64,000 nucleotides of DNA from contig NZ_BAWM01000018.1 in the NCBI RefSeq assembly GCF_000759675.1, positions 158,311 through 222,310 of the forward strand. The letters run 5' to 3'. Origin of the DNA: Neobacillus niacini. Lineage in GTDB: Bacteria > Bacillota > Bacilli > Bacillales > Cytobacillaceae. Positions 46,126 through 54,989 of this stretch are shown one piece after another. Position 1 is the stretch's first letter. The number at the start of each line of letters is the position of its first letter. A program made the translations under genes and the position numbers. The notes beneath the pieces are model-generated. The model saw only the letters and a program-made list of their open reading frames with translations, searched no databases and had not been told where the DNA came from.

Positions 46126-47464
46126 TTAAATCCCCCACTTCTTTCACAAGAGTATCAATTTCTTCCTTCGATCTTTGTTCTGTAACAGCAACGAGCATAT
46201 GATTAGCGAGATCTGGATAATCGCGGCCTAAATCGTATCCGCCAATAATTCCTTTTAGTAACAGCTCTTGATTAATTTCTTTTACTGGTTTATTTAATTT
46301 AACAACAAATTCATTAAATGAGTGACCATCATGGATGACTTCAAAACCAGCTTCTTTAAAAGCAGTTTTCGCATAATGAGCTTTCTGCAAGTTAGCAGCG
46401 GCGATTTCTCGAACACCTTTTTTACCAAGGGCTGTCATCGCTACTGAAGCTGCCAGGGCATTTAATGCTTGGTTAGAACAAATATTAGAGGTCGCTTTAT
46501 CGCGACGGATATGTTGCTCACGGGCTTGAAGAGTTAATACAAAGCCACGTCGACCCTGATCATCTGCTGTCTGGCCGACTAGACGTCCAGGAACTTTACG
46601 CATTAACTTAGTGGTAACGGCGAAATATCCGCAGTGTGGACCGCCAAACGCTGTAGGTATTCCAAACGGCTGTGCATCACCAATAACAATGTCTGCTCCA
46701 AACTTCCCTGGAGGCGTTAATACTCCGAGCGATAGCGGGTTGCTTGAAACAACAAACAGAGACTTGTTAGCATGAATGATTTCTTCCAATTCCTTTAAAG
46801 GTTCAATTCGTCCGAAAAAGTTTGGATACTGAACGATAACTGCTGCAATCTCATCATTTGCCAATTCTTTTAAGGCTTCAAGATCAGTTACCCCATTATT
46901 AACAGGAACCTCAATCACTTCAAGATACTGTCCTTTTGCATATGTTTTGAGGACTTCCTTTGATTCAGGATGAACTGCACCTGAAACAAGGATTTTTTTA
47001 CGTTTTGTATGACCTGCACTAAGCATTGCCGCTTCTGCAAGAGCTGTACCGCCGTCATACATAGAGGAGTTTGCAACATCCATGCCTGTTAATTCACAGA
47101 TCATAGTCTGGAATTCAAAAATAGCTTGAAGCTCTCCTTGAGAAATTTCTGGCTGATAAGGTGTATAAGCTGTATAAAATTCAGAGCGGGAAATAACATG
47201 ATCAACAATGACTGGCATATAATGGTCATAAACGCCTGCTCCTAAAAAGGACACATTTCTTTTTAAATCGGCATTACGAGAAGCCATGTTAAAAAGCTCT
47301 TTCATCAAAGCAGTCTCTGACTTTGCTGCCTTGATGTTATATTCACCTTTAAATCTTACTTTTTCTGGGATATCGTTGAATAATTCATCAACGGAATTAA
47401 CGCCAATTGTTTCAAGCATTGCCTTTTTATCTTCTTCAGTCATAGGTAAATAACGATGTTTCAT
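46118..47464 (-). CDS. gcvPA: Glycine decarboxylase P-protein subunit 1
   Basis: 448 aa, GDC-P N-terminal-half protein typical of Bacillus where the P-protein is split. Segments [40 protein letters not shown], and [22 protein letters not shown] are characteristic. It lies between gcvT and gcvPB. Confidence 0.96.
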   Translation of the reverse strand: MKHRYLPMTEEDKKAMLETIGVNSVDELFNDIPEKVRFKGEYNIKAAKSETALMKELFNMASRNADLKRNVSFLGAGVYDHYMPVIVDHVISRSEFYTAYTPYQPEISQGELQAIFEFQTMICELTGMDVANSSMYDGGTALAEAAMLSAGHTKRKKILVSGAVHPESKEVLKTYAKGQYLEVIEVPVNNGVTDLEALKELANDEIAAVIVQYPNFFGRIEPLKELEEIIHANKSLFVVSSNPLSLGVLTPPGKFGADIVIGDAQPFGIPTAFGGPHCGYFAVTTKLMRKVPGRLVGQTADDQGRRGFVLTLQAREQHIRRDKATSNICSNQALNALAASVAMTALGKKGVREIAAANLQKAHYAKTAFKEAGFEVIHDGHSFNEFVVKLNKPVKEINQELLLKGIIGGYDLGRDYPDLANHMLVAVTEQRSKEEIDTLVKEVGDLNA

Positions 47465-47485
47465 AGACCTAATCTCCCCTCGTGT

Positions 47486-48589
47486 TTACTTTTCTCGTTT
47501 ATAAAAAGGTGTTGGTACTACTTTCGCCTTTAGGCGTTTTCCGCGAATTTCCACTTCAATTTCAGAATCTAGACCTGCATATTCATTTTTAATAAGAACA
47601 AGTCCAATATTCTTTTTCAAGGATGGTGATTGAGTTCCAGTTGTTACCTCACCAATAAGCTCCTCGCCTTTATAAACTGGGTATTCATGACGCGGTATTC
47701 CACGGTCAATCATTTCAATACCTACTAATTTTCTTGCTGCACCCTTTTCTTTTTGCTGCTTAAGTGCTTCTTTTCCAATAAAATCAGCTTCTTTATTTAA
47801 CTTAACTGCAAAGCCAACTCCCGCTTCAAGTGGAGTGATTTCAGGTGATAATTCTTGGCCATAAAGAGCAAGAGTCGCTTCAAATCGAAGTGTATCTCTA
47901 GCACCTAAGCCACATGGTATAACGCCTTCCTCTTCCCCAGCAGATAAAATCGTATTCCAAAGTTCAACTGCGTCTGATGAATCACAATATACTTCAAACC
48001 CATCCTCACCAGTATAACCAGTTCGTGAGATAAGAGCATTTTTACCGTTTAGTTTAACGTCCTGTTGAAACTTAAAAAAGCCAATTCCACTTAAATCGGT
48101 ATCACCTGCGAGCTTTTGAAGGACTTTTTCAGCAAGTGGTCCTTGCAGAGCCAATTGTGCCATTTTTTCAGATAGGTTTTCTATCGAAACATCCCCGTCT
48201 AAATGGTCCTCAAGCCATTTATAATCCTTTTCAATATTCGATGCGTTAACAACCAATAGATAATGATGGTCTTCAATTTTATAGACAAGCAGATCATCGA
48301 CAGTACCGCCATTTTCATAACACATTGCCGTGTACTGTGCACCGCCATTTTTAATTTTTGATATGTCGTTTGTTAACATCTTTTGCAAATAGTTTAAACT
48401 ATCGGGTCCTTTTACTTCGACTTCTCCCATATGAGAAACATCAAATAAACCAGCCCTCGTCCGGACAGCTTCATGTTCTTCCTTGATGCTTGAGAATTGA
48501 ACAGGCAGGTCCCAGCCTCCAAAATCAATCGTTTTTCCACCATATCTTTTATACACTTCATATAGCGGTGTGCGTTTTAATTCAGTCAT
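47486..48589 (-). CDS. gcvT: Glycine cleavage system aminomethyltransferase (T-protein)
   Basis: 367 aa. Releases ammonia and forms methylene-THF from the aminomethyl-lipoyl intermediate. Signature [18 protein letters not shown] and [15 protein letters not shown]-terminal [17 protein letters not shown]. Start at ATG 48589 with AAAGGGGG 7 nt upstream; homologues begin [11 protein letters not shown]. First gene of the operon, downstream of the glycine riboswitch. Confidence 0.95.
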   Translation of the reverse strand: MTELKRTPLYEVYKRYGGKTIDFGGWDLPVQFSSIKEEHEAVRTRAGLFDVSHMGEVEVKGPDSLNYLQKMLTNDISKIKNGGAQYTAMCYENGGTVDDLLVYKIEDHHYLLVVNASNIEKDYKWLEDHLDGDVSIENLSEKMAQLALQGPLAEKVLQKLAGDTDLSGIGFFKFQQDVKLNGKNALISRTGYTGEDGFEVYCDSSDAVELWNTILSAGEEEGVIPCGLGARDTLRFEATLALYGQELSPEITPLEAGVGFAVKLNKEADFIGKEALKQQKEKGAARKLVGIEMIDRGIPRHEYPVYKGEELIGEVTTGTQSPSLKKNIGLVLIKNEYAGLDSEIEVEIRGKRLKAKVVPTPFYKREK

Positions 48590-48660
48590 CAATAATCCCC
48601 CTTTAACCAAAGATGTTTTTCATTCGTTGTTACCTTTTTCAATTACTAGTGCAAAAACAA

Positions 48661-48707
48661 CAAAAAAGGACAGAAAACCCCCTTAAATAAAAAGAAGGTC
48701 TCTGTCC
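48661..48707 (-). terminator. Riboswitch-controlled terminator of the gcv operon
   Basis: Minus strand GGACAGA ... TCTGTCC (48701-48707 and 48668-48674) followed by TTTTTTG. The 5' arm is shared with the end of aptamer II, so glycine binding would prevent the hairpin and turn the operon on. Confidence 0.85.
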
Positions 48708-48866
48708 TTGCACCTGAAAGTTTACCTTAACTGGCTTTCCCCTTTGGTGGCTGCTCTTTTTAGTCAGCACTCTCCAGAGCTGCGTCAAACAAGAGTTCTT
48801 TTGCCTGAGAGATTCACACGTTGTGCTTGCTCCTTCGGCGCTACATCTGTAGTCTCTCCCCTTGTC
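48701..48866 (-). ncRNA. Tandem glycine riboswitch
   Basis: Two successive aptamers on the minus strand. Aptamer I: GGGGAGAGAC to ATCTCTCAGGC (about 48795-48866). Aptamer II: CTCTGGAGAGTGC to AACTTTCAGGTGCAAGGACAGAG (about 48701-48783). The CTCTGGAGAG and TCAGGTGCAAGG strings are diagnostic for the gcvT motif. Between gcvT and yqhH; the 48867-49026 remainder holds only divergent promoter sequence. Confidence 0.93.
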
Positions 48867-49026
48867 GTCATCCGCATTATAATATTTTCGCATTCGGGTC
48901 ATACTAAAATATACATCTGAAATAAATTTATTTTATTACAATATTTAAAACTTTCAAAGCTATCTCCATCCTACCATTAAAGCATAAGGTGAGCAATAAA
49001 TTTTTGTGCATATAGGAGCTGAAAAC

Positions 49027-50715
49027 ATGAATGTTGAAATAGAATTTGATTCCTCCTGGCAGGATGAATTTTTACATAGAATTGAGAACGATGGACCATG
49101 GGGAAACTGGGAGCTTTTTAAGCTGGCAGTTGGAGTTGAGAAACATCTGATTATCCCTGAATTTGAAGGCTTACAAGCACCTAAGCATTTGCCTAATCTA
49201 ACTCCGCTTCCACATCAGCTCGAAACCGCAAAACAAGTGATTGAGAATATGAATGGAAAAGCCATTCTTGCAGATGAAGTAGGGCTTGGAAAAACAATCG
49301 AAGCTGGACTAATTTTAAAAGAATACATGATTCGTGGACTCGTAAAAAAAGTCTTGATTCTCGTCCCTGCTTCATTAGTAACCCAATGGTCATATGAATT
49401 AAATAGTAAGTTTTTTATTCCCGCCGTTTCCCAGAGGAAAAGCTATGTATGGGAGCAGTGCGATGTTGTGGTCTCGTCCATTGATACAGCAAAACGGGAT
49501 CCTCACCAAGATATTATCAATAAGCTGGATTACGATTTAATCATTATCGATGAAGCACACAAGCTAAAGAATAATAAGACTAAAAACTATGAGTTTGTTC
49601 AAAATTTAAAAAAGAAATTTTGCCTTCTTCTCACTGCTACACCTATACAAAATCGAATTGGGGAAATCTTTAACCTCGTATCACTATTAAAACCTGGACA
49701 TTTAGGCAGTGAAACAGCATTTTTTGAAAAATACAAACGGGATGCACGCTCATTAAATGATAATGAGCATTTAAAAGAGCTGGTAAATAAGGTAATGATT
49801 CGAAACCGGCGTGCCGATACAGGGATTGAATGGACGAAAAGACATGTTGAAACCATACCGATTGAATTTACACCTCAAGAAAAAGAGTTATATGAAGCCA
49901 TTTCCGATTTAAAGAGCGAAGGCGATTGGGTCCAAACAAGTGCATTCTCGGTGATGACCCTACAGCGGGAAGCATGCAGCAGCAGAGAGGCAGTTTTTTA
50001 TACCCTTAAAAATATGCATCAGAAAAAAGAGAATCCAACAAAGGCATTCGAAGACCAGATTCAATATTTAATTTCTAAGGTAGAAGCCGTTCAGTCCAAC
50101 TCAAAAGCAGAAAAGGCTTTGGAATTGATACAAAAAATAAATGATAAGGTTATTATTTTCACCGAATACAGAGCAACCCAAATGTACCTGCAATGGTATT
50201 TAAAGCAAAACGGAATATCATCTGTTCCGTTCCGTGGGGGCTTTAAACGCGGCAAAAAGGACTGGATGCGCGAGCTATTTCAGAAGCATGCACAGGTACT
50301 GATTGCGACTGAAGCTGGTGGTGAGGGAATTAACCTTCAATTCTGTAATCATATAATTAATTTCGATTTACCGTGGAATCCAATGCGGCTGGAGCAGAGA
50401 ATCGGGAGGATTCATCGTCTTGGTCAGGAAAAGGACGTTATGATCTATAATTTTGCGATCCAGAACACAGTGGAAGAACATATTTTAAAGCTACTATATG
50501 AAAAAATTGAACTATTTGAAAAAGTAATAGGTGATTTAGACGATATCTTAACAAAGTTAGACTTTGGAAGTATTGAAGATCATTTAATTGATATTTTTGG
50601 GCAATCATGCTCTGAGGGCGAAATGCGGATTAAGATGGAAAATCTTACATCGATGATTGATTTGGCAAAGGATATGCAGAAGGAGGAATCACATGCAGCA
50701 GCTGGAAATTCATAA
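49027..50715 (+). CDS. yqhH: SNF2-family helicase-like protein YqhH
   Basis: 562 aa. Motif I ADEVGLGKTIEAG near residue 86, DEAH box IIIDEAHKLKNN near residue 175, LLTATPIQN, and the C-terminal helicase motif GGEGINLQFCNHIINFDLPWNP ... EQRIGRIHRLGQ. A DNA-translocating ATPase; target unknown. ATG at 49027 has an AGGAG site. Overlaps yqhG by 23 nt. Divergent from gcvT, as in B. subtilis. Confidence 0.95.
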   Translation: MNVEIEFDSSWQDEFLHRIENDGPWGNWELFKLAVGVEKHLIIPEFEGLQAPKHLPNLTPLPHQLETAKQVIENMNGKAILADEVGLGKTIEAGLILKEYMIRGLVKKVLILVPASLVTQWSYELNSKFFIPAVSQRKSYVWEQCDVVVSSIDTAKRDPHQDIINKLDYDLIIIDEAHKLKNNKTKNYEFVQNLKKKFCLLLTATPIQNRIGEIFNLVSLLKPGHLGSETAFFEKYKRDARSLNDNEHLKELVNKVMIRNRRADTGIEWTKRHVETIPIEFTPQEKELYEAISDLKSEGDWVQTSAFSVMTLQREACSSREAVFYTLKNMHQKKENPTKAFEDQIQYLISKVEAVQSNSKAEKALELIQKINDKVIIFTEYRATQMYLQWYLKQNGISSVPFRGGFKRGKKDWMRELFQKHAQVLIATEAGGEGINLQFCNHIINFDLPWNPMRLEQRIGRIHRLGQEKDVMIYNFAIQNTVEEHILKLLYEKIELFEKVIGDLDDILTKLDFGSIEDHLIDIFGQSCSEGEMRIKMENLTSMIDLAKDMQKEESHAAAGNS

Positions 50716-51484
50716 CTTTCTCGTGCGCTATTTTCAGGCAAATGAATGTGAAATTACTGAGAACGGTCCAGGGTACCTAACCGTTCAGTTATCTATTGAA
50801 CTCGATAAGGAATTAATGAATCGACCTTTTTATTGGCATTACTTAGAAAAAACCGGTGGTGCTCCAAATCCAATGAAGCTTACTTTTATTACGAATCCAC
50901 AGATAGCACCTGAAAATCTAAAAGGAGAAACCATACATTTTGGTTCTCCTCGCCTGCACCAAATATTTCAATCAACAAAGAAGCTTGCTAGCTACATCAG
51001 ACTTTATGAGAATCACCGTAATAACAATCAACAAACTCCATTAATGCCTTGGCTATGTATGAATGTTAAGATATCGTACCAATGCGACCGTAAACGGGAT
51101 ATTTATAAATCAATTGGCTTGCAGCTCATAAATGGACAAATGATTGAGGGTTTTCATGAACGACTGCAAAATGTTCAACTGACTCCCAAAATACCGGATT
51201 ATTCATTTACGCTTTCACCGCTTGTAAAACCCAAAAGCGGGATGTCGAGAATCGAAAACTATTTGAAAGCAATGATTGAAGAAGATAATCATTCTTGGGC
51301 AGAGGATGCACGAAATCGCTGGGAGCAAGATTTGCAGCTTCTTCACCATTTTTACGAGGATGCGCAAGAAGAAAATGAAAGTTATGAAACCGAGAAAAAA
51401 GCCTTACAGGACCAATATGAACCAAAAATAAACATATCCTTTATCAATGGCGGATTGTTTTATTTAACCGACACTGCTGTTTAA
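50693..51484 (+). CDS. yqhG: YqhG-family protein
   Basis: 263 aa, soluble, no membrane segment. Aromatic-rich N-terminal segment FLVRYFQANECEIT and NRPFYWHYLEKTGG. Always next to yqhH in Bacillus, function unknown. AAGGAGG 6 nt before the ATG. The 3' neighbour is the repeat element copy 2. Confidence 0.9.
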   Translation: MQQLEIHNFLVRYFQANECEITENGPGYLTVQLSIELDKELMNRPFYWHYLEKTGGAPNPMKLTFITNPQIAPENLKGETIHFGSPRLHQIFQSTKKLASYIRLYENHRNNNQQTPLMPWLCMNVKISYQCDRKRDIYKSIGLQLINGQMIEGFHERLQNVQLTPKIPDYSFTLSPLVKPKSGMSRIENYLKAMIEEDNHSWAEDARNRWEQDLQLLHHFYEDAQEENESYETEKKALQDQYEPKINISFINGGLFYLTDTAV

Positions 51485-51490
51485 AAAATA

Positions 51491-51735
51491 GGCTGTGTTA
51501 AAGGTAAATGTTGATTTTATAACTATGTTGATTTGTGCGGAAGGCGCGAGACTCCTCGAAAATGCTATTGCATTTCCTTCGTGCGGTGATTATTCAATGA
51601 AGATTATTCAATGTCCTGCAGGAGGACGGGACAAGGGAGACCCCGCAGGCGCTTTAGCGCTGAGGAGGCTTCCCGAACCGCCTGCGGAAAGCGAAGCGCC
51701 TGGAGCACAAATCAACAGCCAAGTTTAACACAGCC
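51491..51735. repeat. MITE-like GC-rich repeat element, copy 2 (245 bp)
   Basis: Ends GGCTGTGTTAAA and TTTAACACAGCC, a perfect 12-bp terminal inverted repeat. Inverted relative to copy 1 and with about 60 extra bp in the middle containing two ATTATTCAATGAAG-type repeats. Flanks AAAAAATA and AAAAGGTA match 6 of 8. Sits between the yqhG stop and terminator. The 77-codon frame across it is spurious. Confidence 0.8.
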
Positions 51736-51778
51736 AAAAGGTAAAGAAGCAGACTTGAATCTGCTTCTTTACCTTTTT
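51736..51778. terminator. Terminator of yqhG and yqzE
   Basis: 18-bp near-perfect stem AAAAGGTAAAGAAGCAGA and its inverse, 6-nt loop, followed by TTCTTTTT. Bidirectional; overlaps the end of yqzE. Confidence 0.88.
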
Positions 51779-51957
51779 CTTTTTCTGTTTTTTACTTCAA
51801 TATAAAATATATAGGGAAGAATCCCGAACCAACGATACCAGAAAGATGCTTTTGCTTGCTTTCGCTCTTCCCGGAGTCGTTTTCGTTCATCTTTTGGCTG
51901 GTCCGCATATTTAACAAGAGTTTGAGTCATATATTTTACATAATCATTCGTTTTCAT
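51769..51957 (-). CDS. yqzE: YqzE-family small protein
   Basis: 62 aa, strongly basic. MKTNDYVKYMTQTLVKYAD at the N-terminus, a run of charged residues and an amphipathic or membrane-proximal stretch FWYRWFGILPYIFYI. Located after comGG as in B. subtilis. Function unknown. Start chosen at ATG 51957 by family length. Confidence 0.85.
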   Translation of the reverse strand: MKTNDYVKYMTQTLVKYADQPKDERKRLREERKQAKASFWYRWFGILPYIFYIEVKNRKRKR

Positions 51958-52025
51958 GGACACACCTGCCTTCATTCTTCACTAAAAGTATGTCCATGTT
52001 TTATAATTTCAAACAACTATTGCCC

Positions 52026-52409
52026 TTAATAAATTTCAGTCCATTTAATCATTTTTCTGGAAACAATATCGAAAAAGCCGCGTCCTATCACTGTTTCTCC
52101 TGTATGCATTCTAAGAGTGAAGTTGATTTTCTGTACGGTTCCAATTGGACTGTCCGCTTGATACCCCATATCACCCTTTAAATAGGAGAAAGAACCTTTA
52201 GATGGAATAACGCCACCTGATCGCATTATTTCTTCAACTTTTTTAATGGAAGAATGAAAATAATATTCCTCCTGAAGAATTAGGGTTGTTTCATAAGACA
52301 ACTTCCTTTCGGTTAACAGTTGTTCTACACGAAAGGAGAATAGTGAAAGAAAAAGGATGAGCACCGCTAAAGTCAGAGGGTATGTAAATCCTTGCTCGTT
52401 ATTCCTCAT
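52026..52409 (-). CDS. comGG: Competence pseudopilin-like protein ComGG
   Basis: 127 aa. Hydrophobic N-terminal helix YPLTLAVLILFLSLFSF after a short charged leader (MRNNEQGF). Starts in an ATGA overlap with the comGF stop, implying coupling; an ATG at 52424 is an alternative. Minor pseudopilin of the DNA-uptake pilus; by place and architecture, sequence conservation is low. Confidence 0.82.
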   Translation of the reverse strand: MRNNEQGFTYPLTLAVLILFLSLFSFRVEQLLTERKLSYETTLILQEEYYFHSSIKKVEEIMRSGGVIPSKGSFSYLKGDMGYQADSPIGTVQKINFTLRMHTGETVIGRGFFDIVSRKMIKWTEIY

Positions 52410-52882
52410 AAGACCGGATACCATTCAATGTAGGACTGTACCACAACATTGTATTCTTTCCCCCAAACATCTTTCACGATAATTTTTACTGAGTTATTTA
52501 TCCTGGTAAAAGTGACTGAAGATACATTTTGAAGTAACGTCTCATGCCCCGAAGAATTCACACGCCTTCTTATGTTACTTCCATATTTCTCATAATTAAT
52601 CGTATCATTATTATTTGTTAACACCAGTCCCCCAGAAATTACCTCTGCTTTTGAGCTAATACGAATTTCTTTTTTTACCTGGCTAGAAAATACATCCCAT
52701 TCCATTTCCTGAAGCCTTCCATTTGAATCTTTATTGTCTAAAATGATCTGTAGTAATGGGGCCATGAAAAATACAATGGTCATGAAAATTGAAAATGCAA
52801 AAAGCACTTCGAGGAGCGTAAAAGCTTTTTCATTCAGGTGCTTTACAAATCTCCGTTCTTGGAAGAAATGTGGTTTCATCAA
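52406..52882 (-). CDS. comGF: Competence protein ComGF
   Basis: 158 aa, prepilin-like: charged leader then KAFTLLEVLFAFSIFMTIVFF. Conserved C-terminal part with VRINNSVKIIVKDVWGKEY-like strands. Fifth minor pseudopilin of the comG operon; overlaps comGE by 53 nt. Confidence 0.85.
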   Translation of the reverse strand: MMKPHFFQERRFVKHLNEKAFTLLEVLFAFSIFMTIVFFMAPLLQIILDNKDSNGRLQEMEWDVFSSQVKKEIRISSKAEVISGGLVLTNNNDTINYEKYGSNIRRRVNSSGHETLLQNVSSVTFTRINNSVKIIVKDVWGKEYNVVVQSYIEWYPVL

Positions 52883-53168
52883 CTTTTACACACACCTCCT
52901 TTTGTCCATTAACTGTGGATTGAATCCAATAAATCTTGTATTCTGTTCCATTATGAAATTCGGAGTAACTAGAGTTAGACCTGTCTTCCACTAAATTTGC
53001 TTGGAGTTCCTCAAATAAAAACTGTTTAGCCTTTTTGTCTCTCACAAGCTGTTGAGATTGATATGATAAATCCATTAACAAGGGTATAAAAAACATACCC
53101 AGCATAAACCAAGCCGACAATGATAAAAGGAGCTCAAGTAAAAAGAATCCATCATTCTTCCATAACAT
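52830..53168 (-). CDS. comGE: Competence pseudopilin ComGE
   Basis: 112 aa. Leader MLWKNDG followed by FFLLELLLSLSAWFMLGMFFIPLL, the prepilin-type helix. Overlaps comGD by 17 nt and comGF by 53 nt, typical of the tightly packed operon. The ATG at 53168 is chosen; an upstream ATG extends it by six residues. Confidence 0.82.
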   Translation of the reverse strand: MLWKNDGFFLLELLLSLSAWFMLGMFFIPLLMDLSYQSQQLVRDKKAKQFLFEELQANLVEDRSNSSYSEFHNGTEYKIYWIQSTVNGQKEVCVKVDETTFLPRTEICKAPE

Positions 53169-53586
53169 AAAACCGTCCCTTTCCAATCAAAAGAGTTAAT
53201 CGATAATTCTTTTGTTGTGTACGAATAAATAATGTACCAAATTTGTCTACATTTCCATTCGGATTAAATTTAAAGACTAACTGGATGGTTCCTTGACTTA
53301 CACGTATCGTTGAAGAATGAATTCTCTCAACAATACGATTACTGCCAGCAACGATTGTATACATGTGCTCATGTTCAAAAAAGATAACTTTCACTTCCAT
53401 TTGATTAGCGATGGCGTATTGCTGACCGTAATATAAATCTGCTTTTAATTGGGAAATAAAGGCCTTATCATTAGCTGAATGGTATTGTGGTTTTATGCTA
53501 AAGGCAGTTATCGAGGAGATAATTAGAAAGATGGAGAGAACAATCAAAGATTCAATTAGTGTAAATCCCTTTTGATTGCGGAGCAT
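53152..53586 (-). CDS. comGD: Competence pseudopilin ComGD
   Basis: 144 aa. MLRNQKGFTLIESLIVLSIFLI is the prepilin peptidase site (G|FTLIE). Start is the ATG in TAATG overlapping the comGC stop. Minor pseudopilin in competence DNA uptake. Confidence 0.9.
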   Translation of the reverse strand: MLRNQKGFTLIESLIVLSIFLIISSITAFSIKPQYHSANDKAFISQLKADLYYGQQYAIANQMEVKVIFFEHEHMYTIVAGSNRIVERIHSSTIRVSQGTIQLVFKFNPNGNVDKFGTLFIRTQQKNYRLTLLIGKGRFYVMEE

Positions 53587-53903
53587 TAGGTTGTTGGTTT
53601 GGCTACTGCGGTAACTTTTCCTTCCGAATCGATTTTTACATCCGTTGTTCCATTTGGACAACCGGTTTCTCCAATTAGATATTCGCCAGTAATAAGATCT
53701 GCCATCGTAGGTACCTTATTATTTTCCATAATATAAGACTGCACCTGTGCTTGAACCATTTTCACAAATGCTTCACAGCCTTTATTGTTAATATTTGTAT
53801 TGTGCTTTGCAACATTTGGAATTGTTACAATTAATAAAACAGAAATAACCAGCATAACAATCATCATTTCAACGAGTGTAAAACCTTTTTCATTTTTCAT
53901 CAT
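53586..53903 (-). CDS. comGC: Major competence pseudopilin ComGC
   Basis: 105 aa. KNEKGFTLVEMMIVMLVISVLLIV is the cleavage and helix segment processed by ComC. Cysteines in NNKGCEAFV and GETGCPNG would form the intramolecular disulfide known from ComGC. GGAGG site 5 nt before the ATG at 53903 (8 nt before a second ATG). Separated from comGB by a hairpin. Confidence 0.92.
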   Translation of the reverse strand: MMKNEKGFTLVEMMIVMLVISVLLIVTIPNVAKHNTNINNKGCEAFVKMVQAQVQSYIMENNKVPTMADLITGEYLIGETGCPNGTTDVKIDSEGKVTAVAKPTT

Positions 53904-53928
53904 TTTTTCCTCCATTTTTATTTTGTCT

Positions 53929-53954
53929 AGCGTCAGCGCCTAGGGGCTGACGCT
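53929..53954. repeat. Perfect hairpin between comGB and comGC
   Basis: Inverted repeat AGCGTCAGC / GCTGACGCT (53929-53937 and 53946-53954), GC-rich, no T-run on the minus strand, so not an intrinsic terminator. May protect or process the comG transcript upstream of the abundant pilin. Confidence 0.65.
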
Positions 53955-53957
53955 TTT

Positions 53958-54989
53958 CTAAATACCATCTAATAGTTGGAACATTGGTAATAGAATAGCT
54001 AAGTACATGGATACAACGAGAAACCCGATAAAAAGATAAAGCACAGGCTGAATCATTTTTAAACTTTTTTCGATTCTTTCTTCCATGTTCAACATACAGT
54101 GCTGGCTGAAGAAAAGTAATTCCTGTTCCAATTTCCCATTCTCTTGACCATGTTTAATAATCATGGGGAATTCTTTTTCAAAGAATGGAAAGTTAGCCAA
54201 AATAGACTCTAGTTTTTCACCCGTTAACAGCTTTTGCTTGATTTCCATTCCCAGATGGCTATAAAATGGCTGTCTATAATTCTTCTCGAATAAATTTAGT
54301 GCTTCAAACACGGATATTCCGCCTGCTAAAAGGAAGCTTAGTTGTACAGAAAAATAATGTGTGAACAACAATTTGAGGATTCTTCCTACAATCGGAATTC
54401 TTACGAGTAGTGACCTTTGCTGCAGGACGGAGATTTTTCGAAATACAAAAACATAATAAATTGTACCTACTGTCAAGAGAAGTAATAAAACAACCATAAA
54501 AATAGGAAAATACTCATCCAAAGAATAAAGTACTTTCATAAAGAAATTTGCTTCAAGACTCATAGAATGGAAGAGACCTGTAAATTTGGGCAGCAATGAT
54601 TTTTGGACAAACACAAATAGAAAACCAGTAATAAAGATAAGCAAAGCTGGATACTGTAATAGTTTCAAAAGCTTTTTCCTATCATTCTCCTTTACTAATG
54701 CTAGACTGCTCCCTTCTAGGAGTGCCTCTGCAAAACTGCCATGCTGTTCAGCAAAATAGACGTAACCAATTAGTTCCTCGTGAAAGCCTATATTATTTAG
54801 AACATCATGAAATGATATCCCATTTTTCAAATCAACCAAACATTTATACAACTCCTCCTTTCGATTCTTTGGTAAATGCAAGGAAATGGAATCAATGGCT
54901 TCTGCAATTGGGTAACCGCGTGCCAATAATTCTCCAATCCTTTTTAAAAAATTTGCCTGCTCATTGATAGACCAATTATGGCGCTTCAT
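53958..54989 (-). CDS. comGB: Competence pilus membrane platform ComGB
   Basis: 343 aa, GspF/PilC-like with three to four membrane helices (about residues 150-172, 190-215 and 315-335). Two repeated F domains: ARGYPIAEAIDSISLHLP and GGISVFEALNLFEKNY. The ATG at 54989 overlaps the comGA end by 14 nt. Recruits ComGA to the inner membrane for pilus assembly. Confidence 0.9.
   Translation of the reverse strand: MKRHNWSINEQANFLKRIGELLARGYPIAEAIDSISLHLPKNRKEELYKCLVDLKNGISFHDVLNNIGFHEELIGYVYFAEQHGSFAEALLEGSSLALVKENDRKKLLKLLQYPALLIFITGFLFVFVQKSLLPKFTGLFHSMSLEANFFMKVLYSLDEYFPIFMVVLLLLLTVGTIYYVFVFRKISVLQQRSLLVRIPIVGRILKLLFTHYFSVQLSFLLAGGISVFEALNLFEKNYRQPFYSHLGMEIKQKLLTGEKLESILANFPFFEKEFPMIIKHGQENGKLEQELLFFSQHCMLNMEERIEKSLKMIQPVLYLFIGFLVVSMYLAILLPMFQLLDGI

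Noticed and set aside
48639..48902. 87-codon minus-strand frame upstream of gcvT
   Set aside because: It overlaps the tandem glycine riboswitch and its terminator, which explain the sequence fully.
51495..51728. 77-codon plus-strand frame across repeat copy 2
   Set aside because: Composition is that of the GC-rich repeat; copy 1 shows no similar frame, so it is not a gene.
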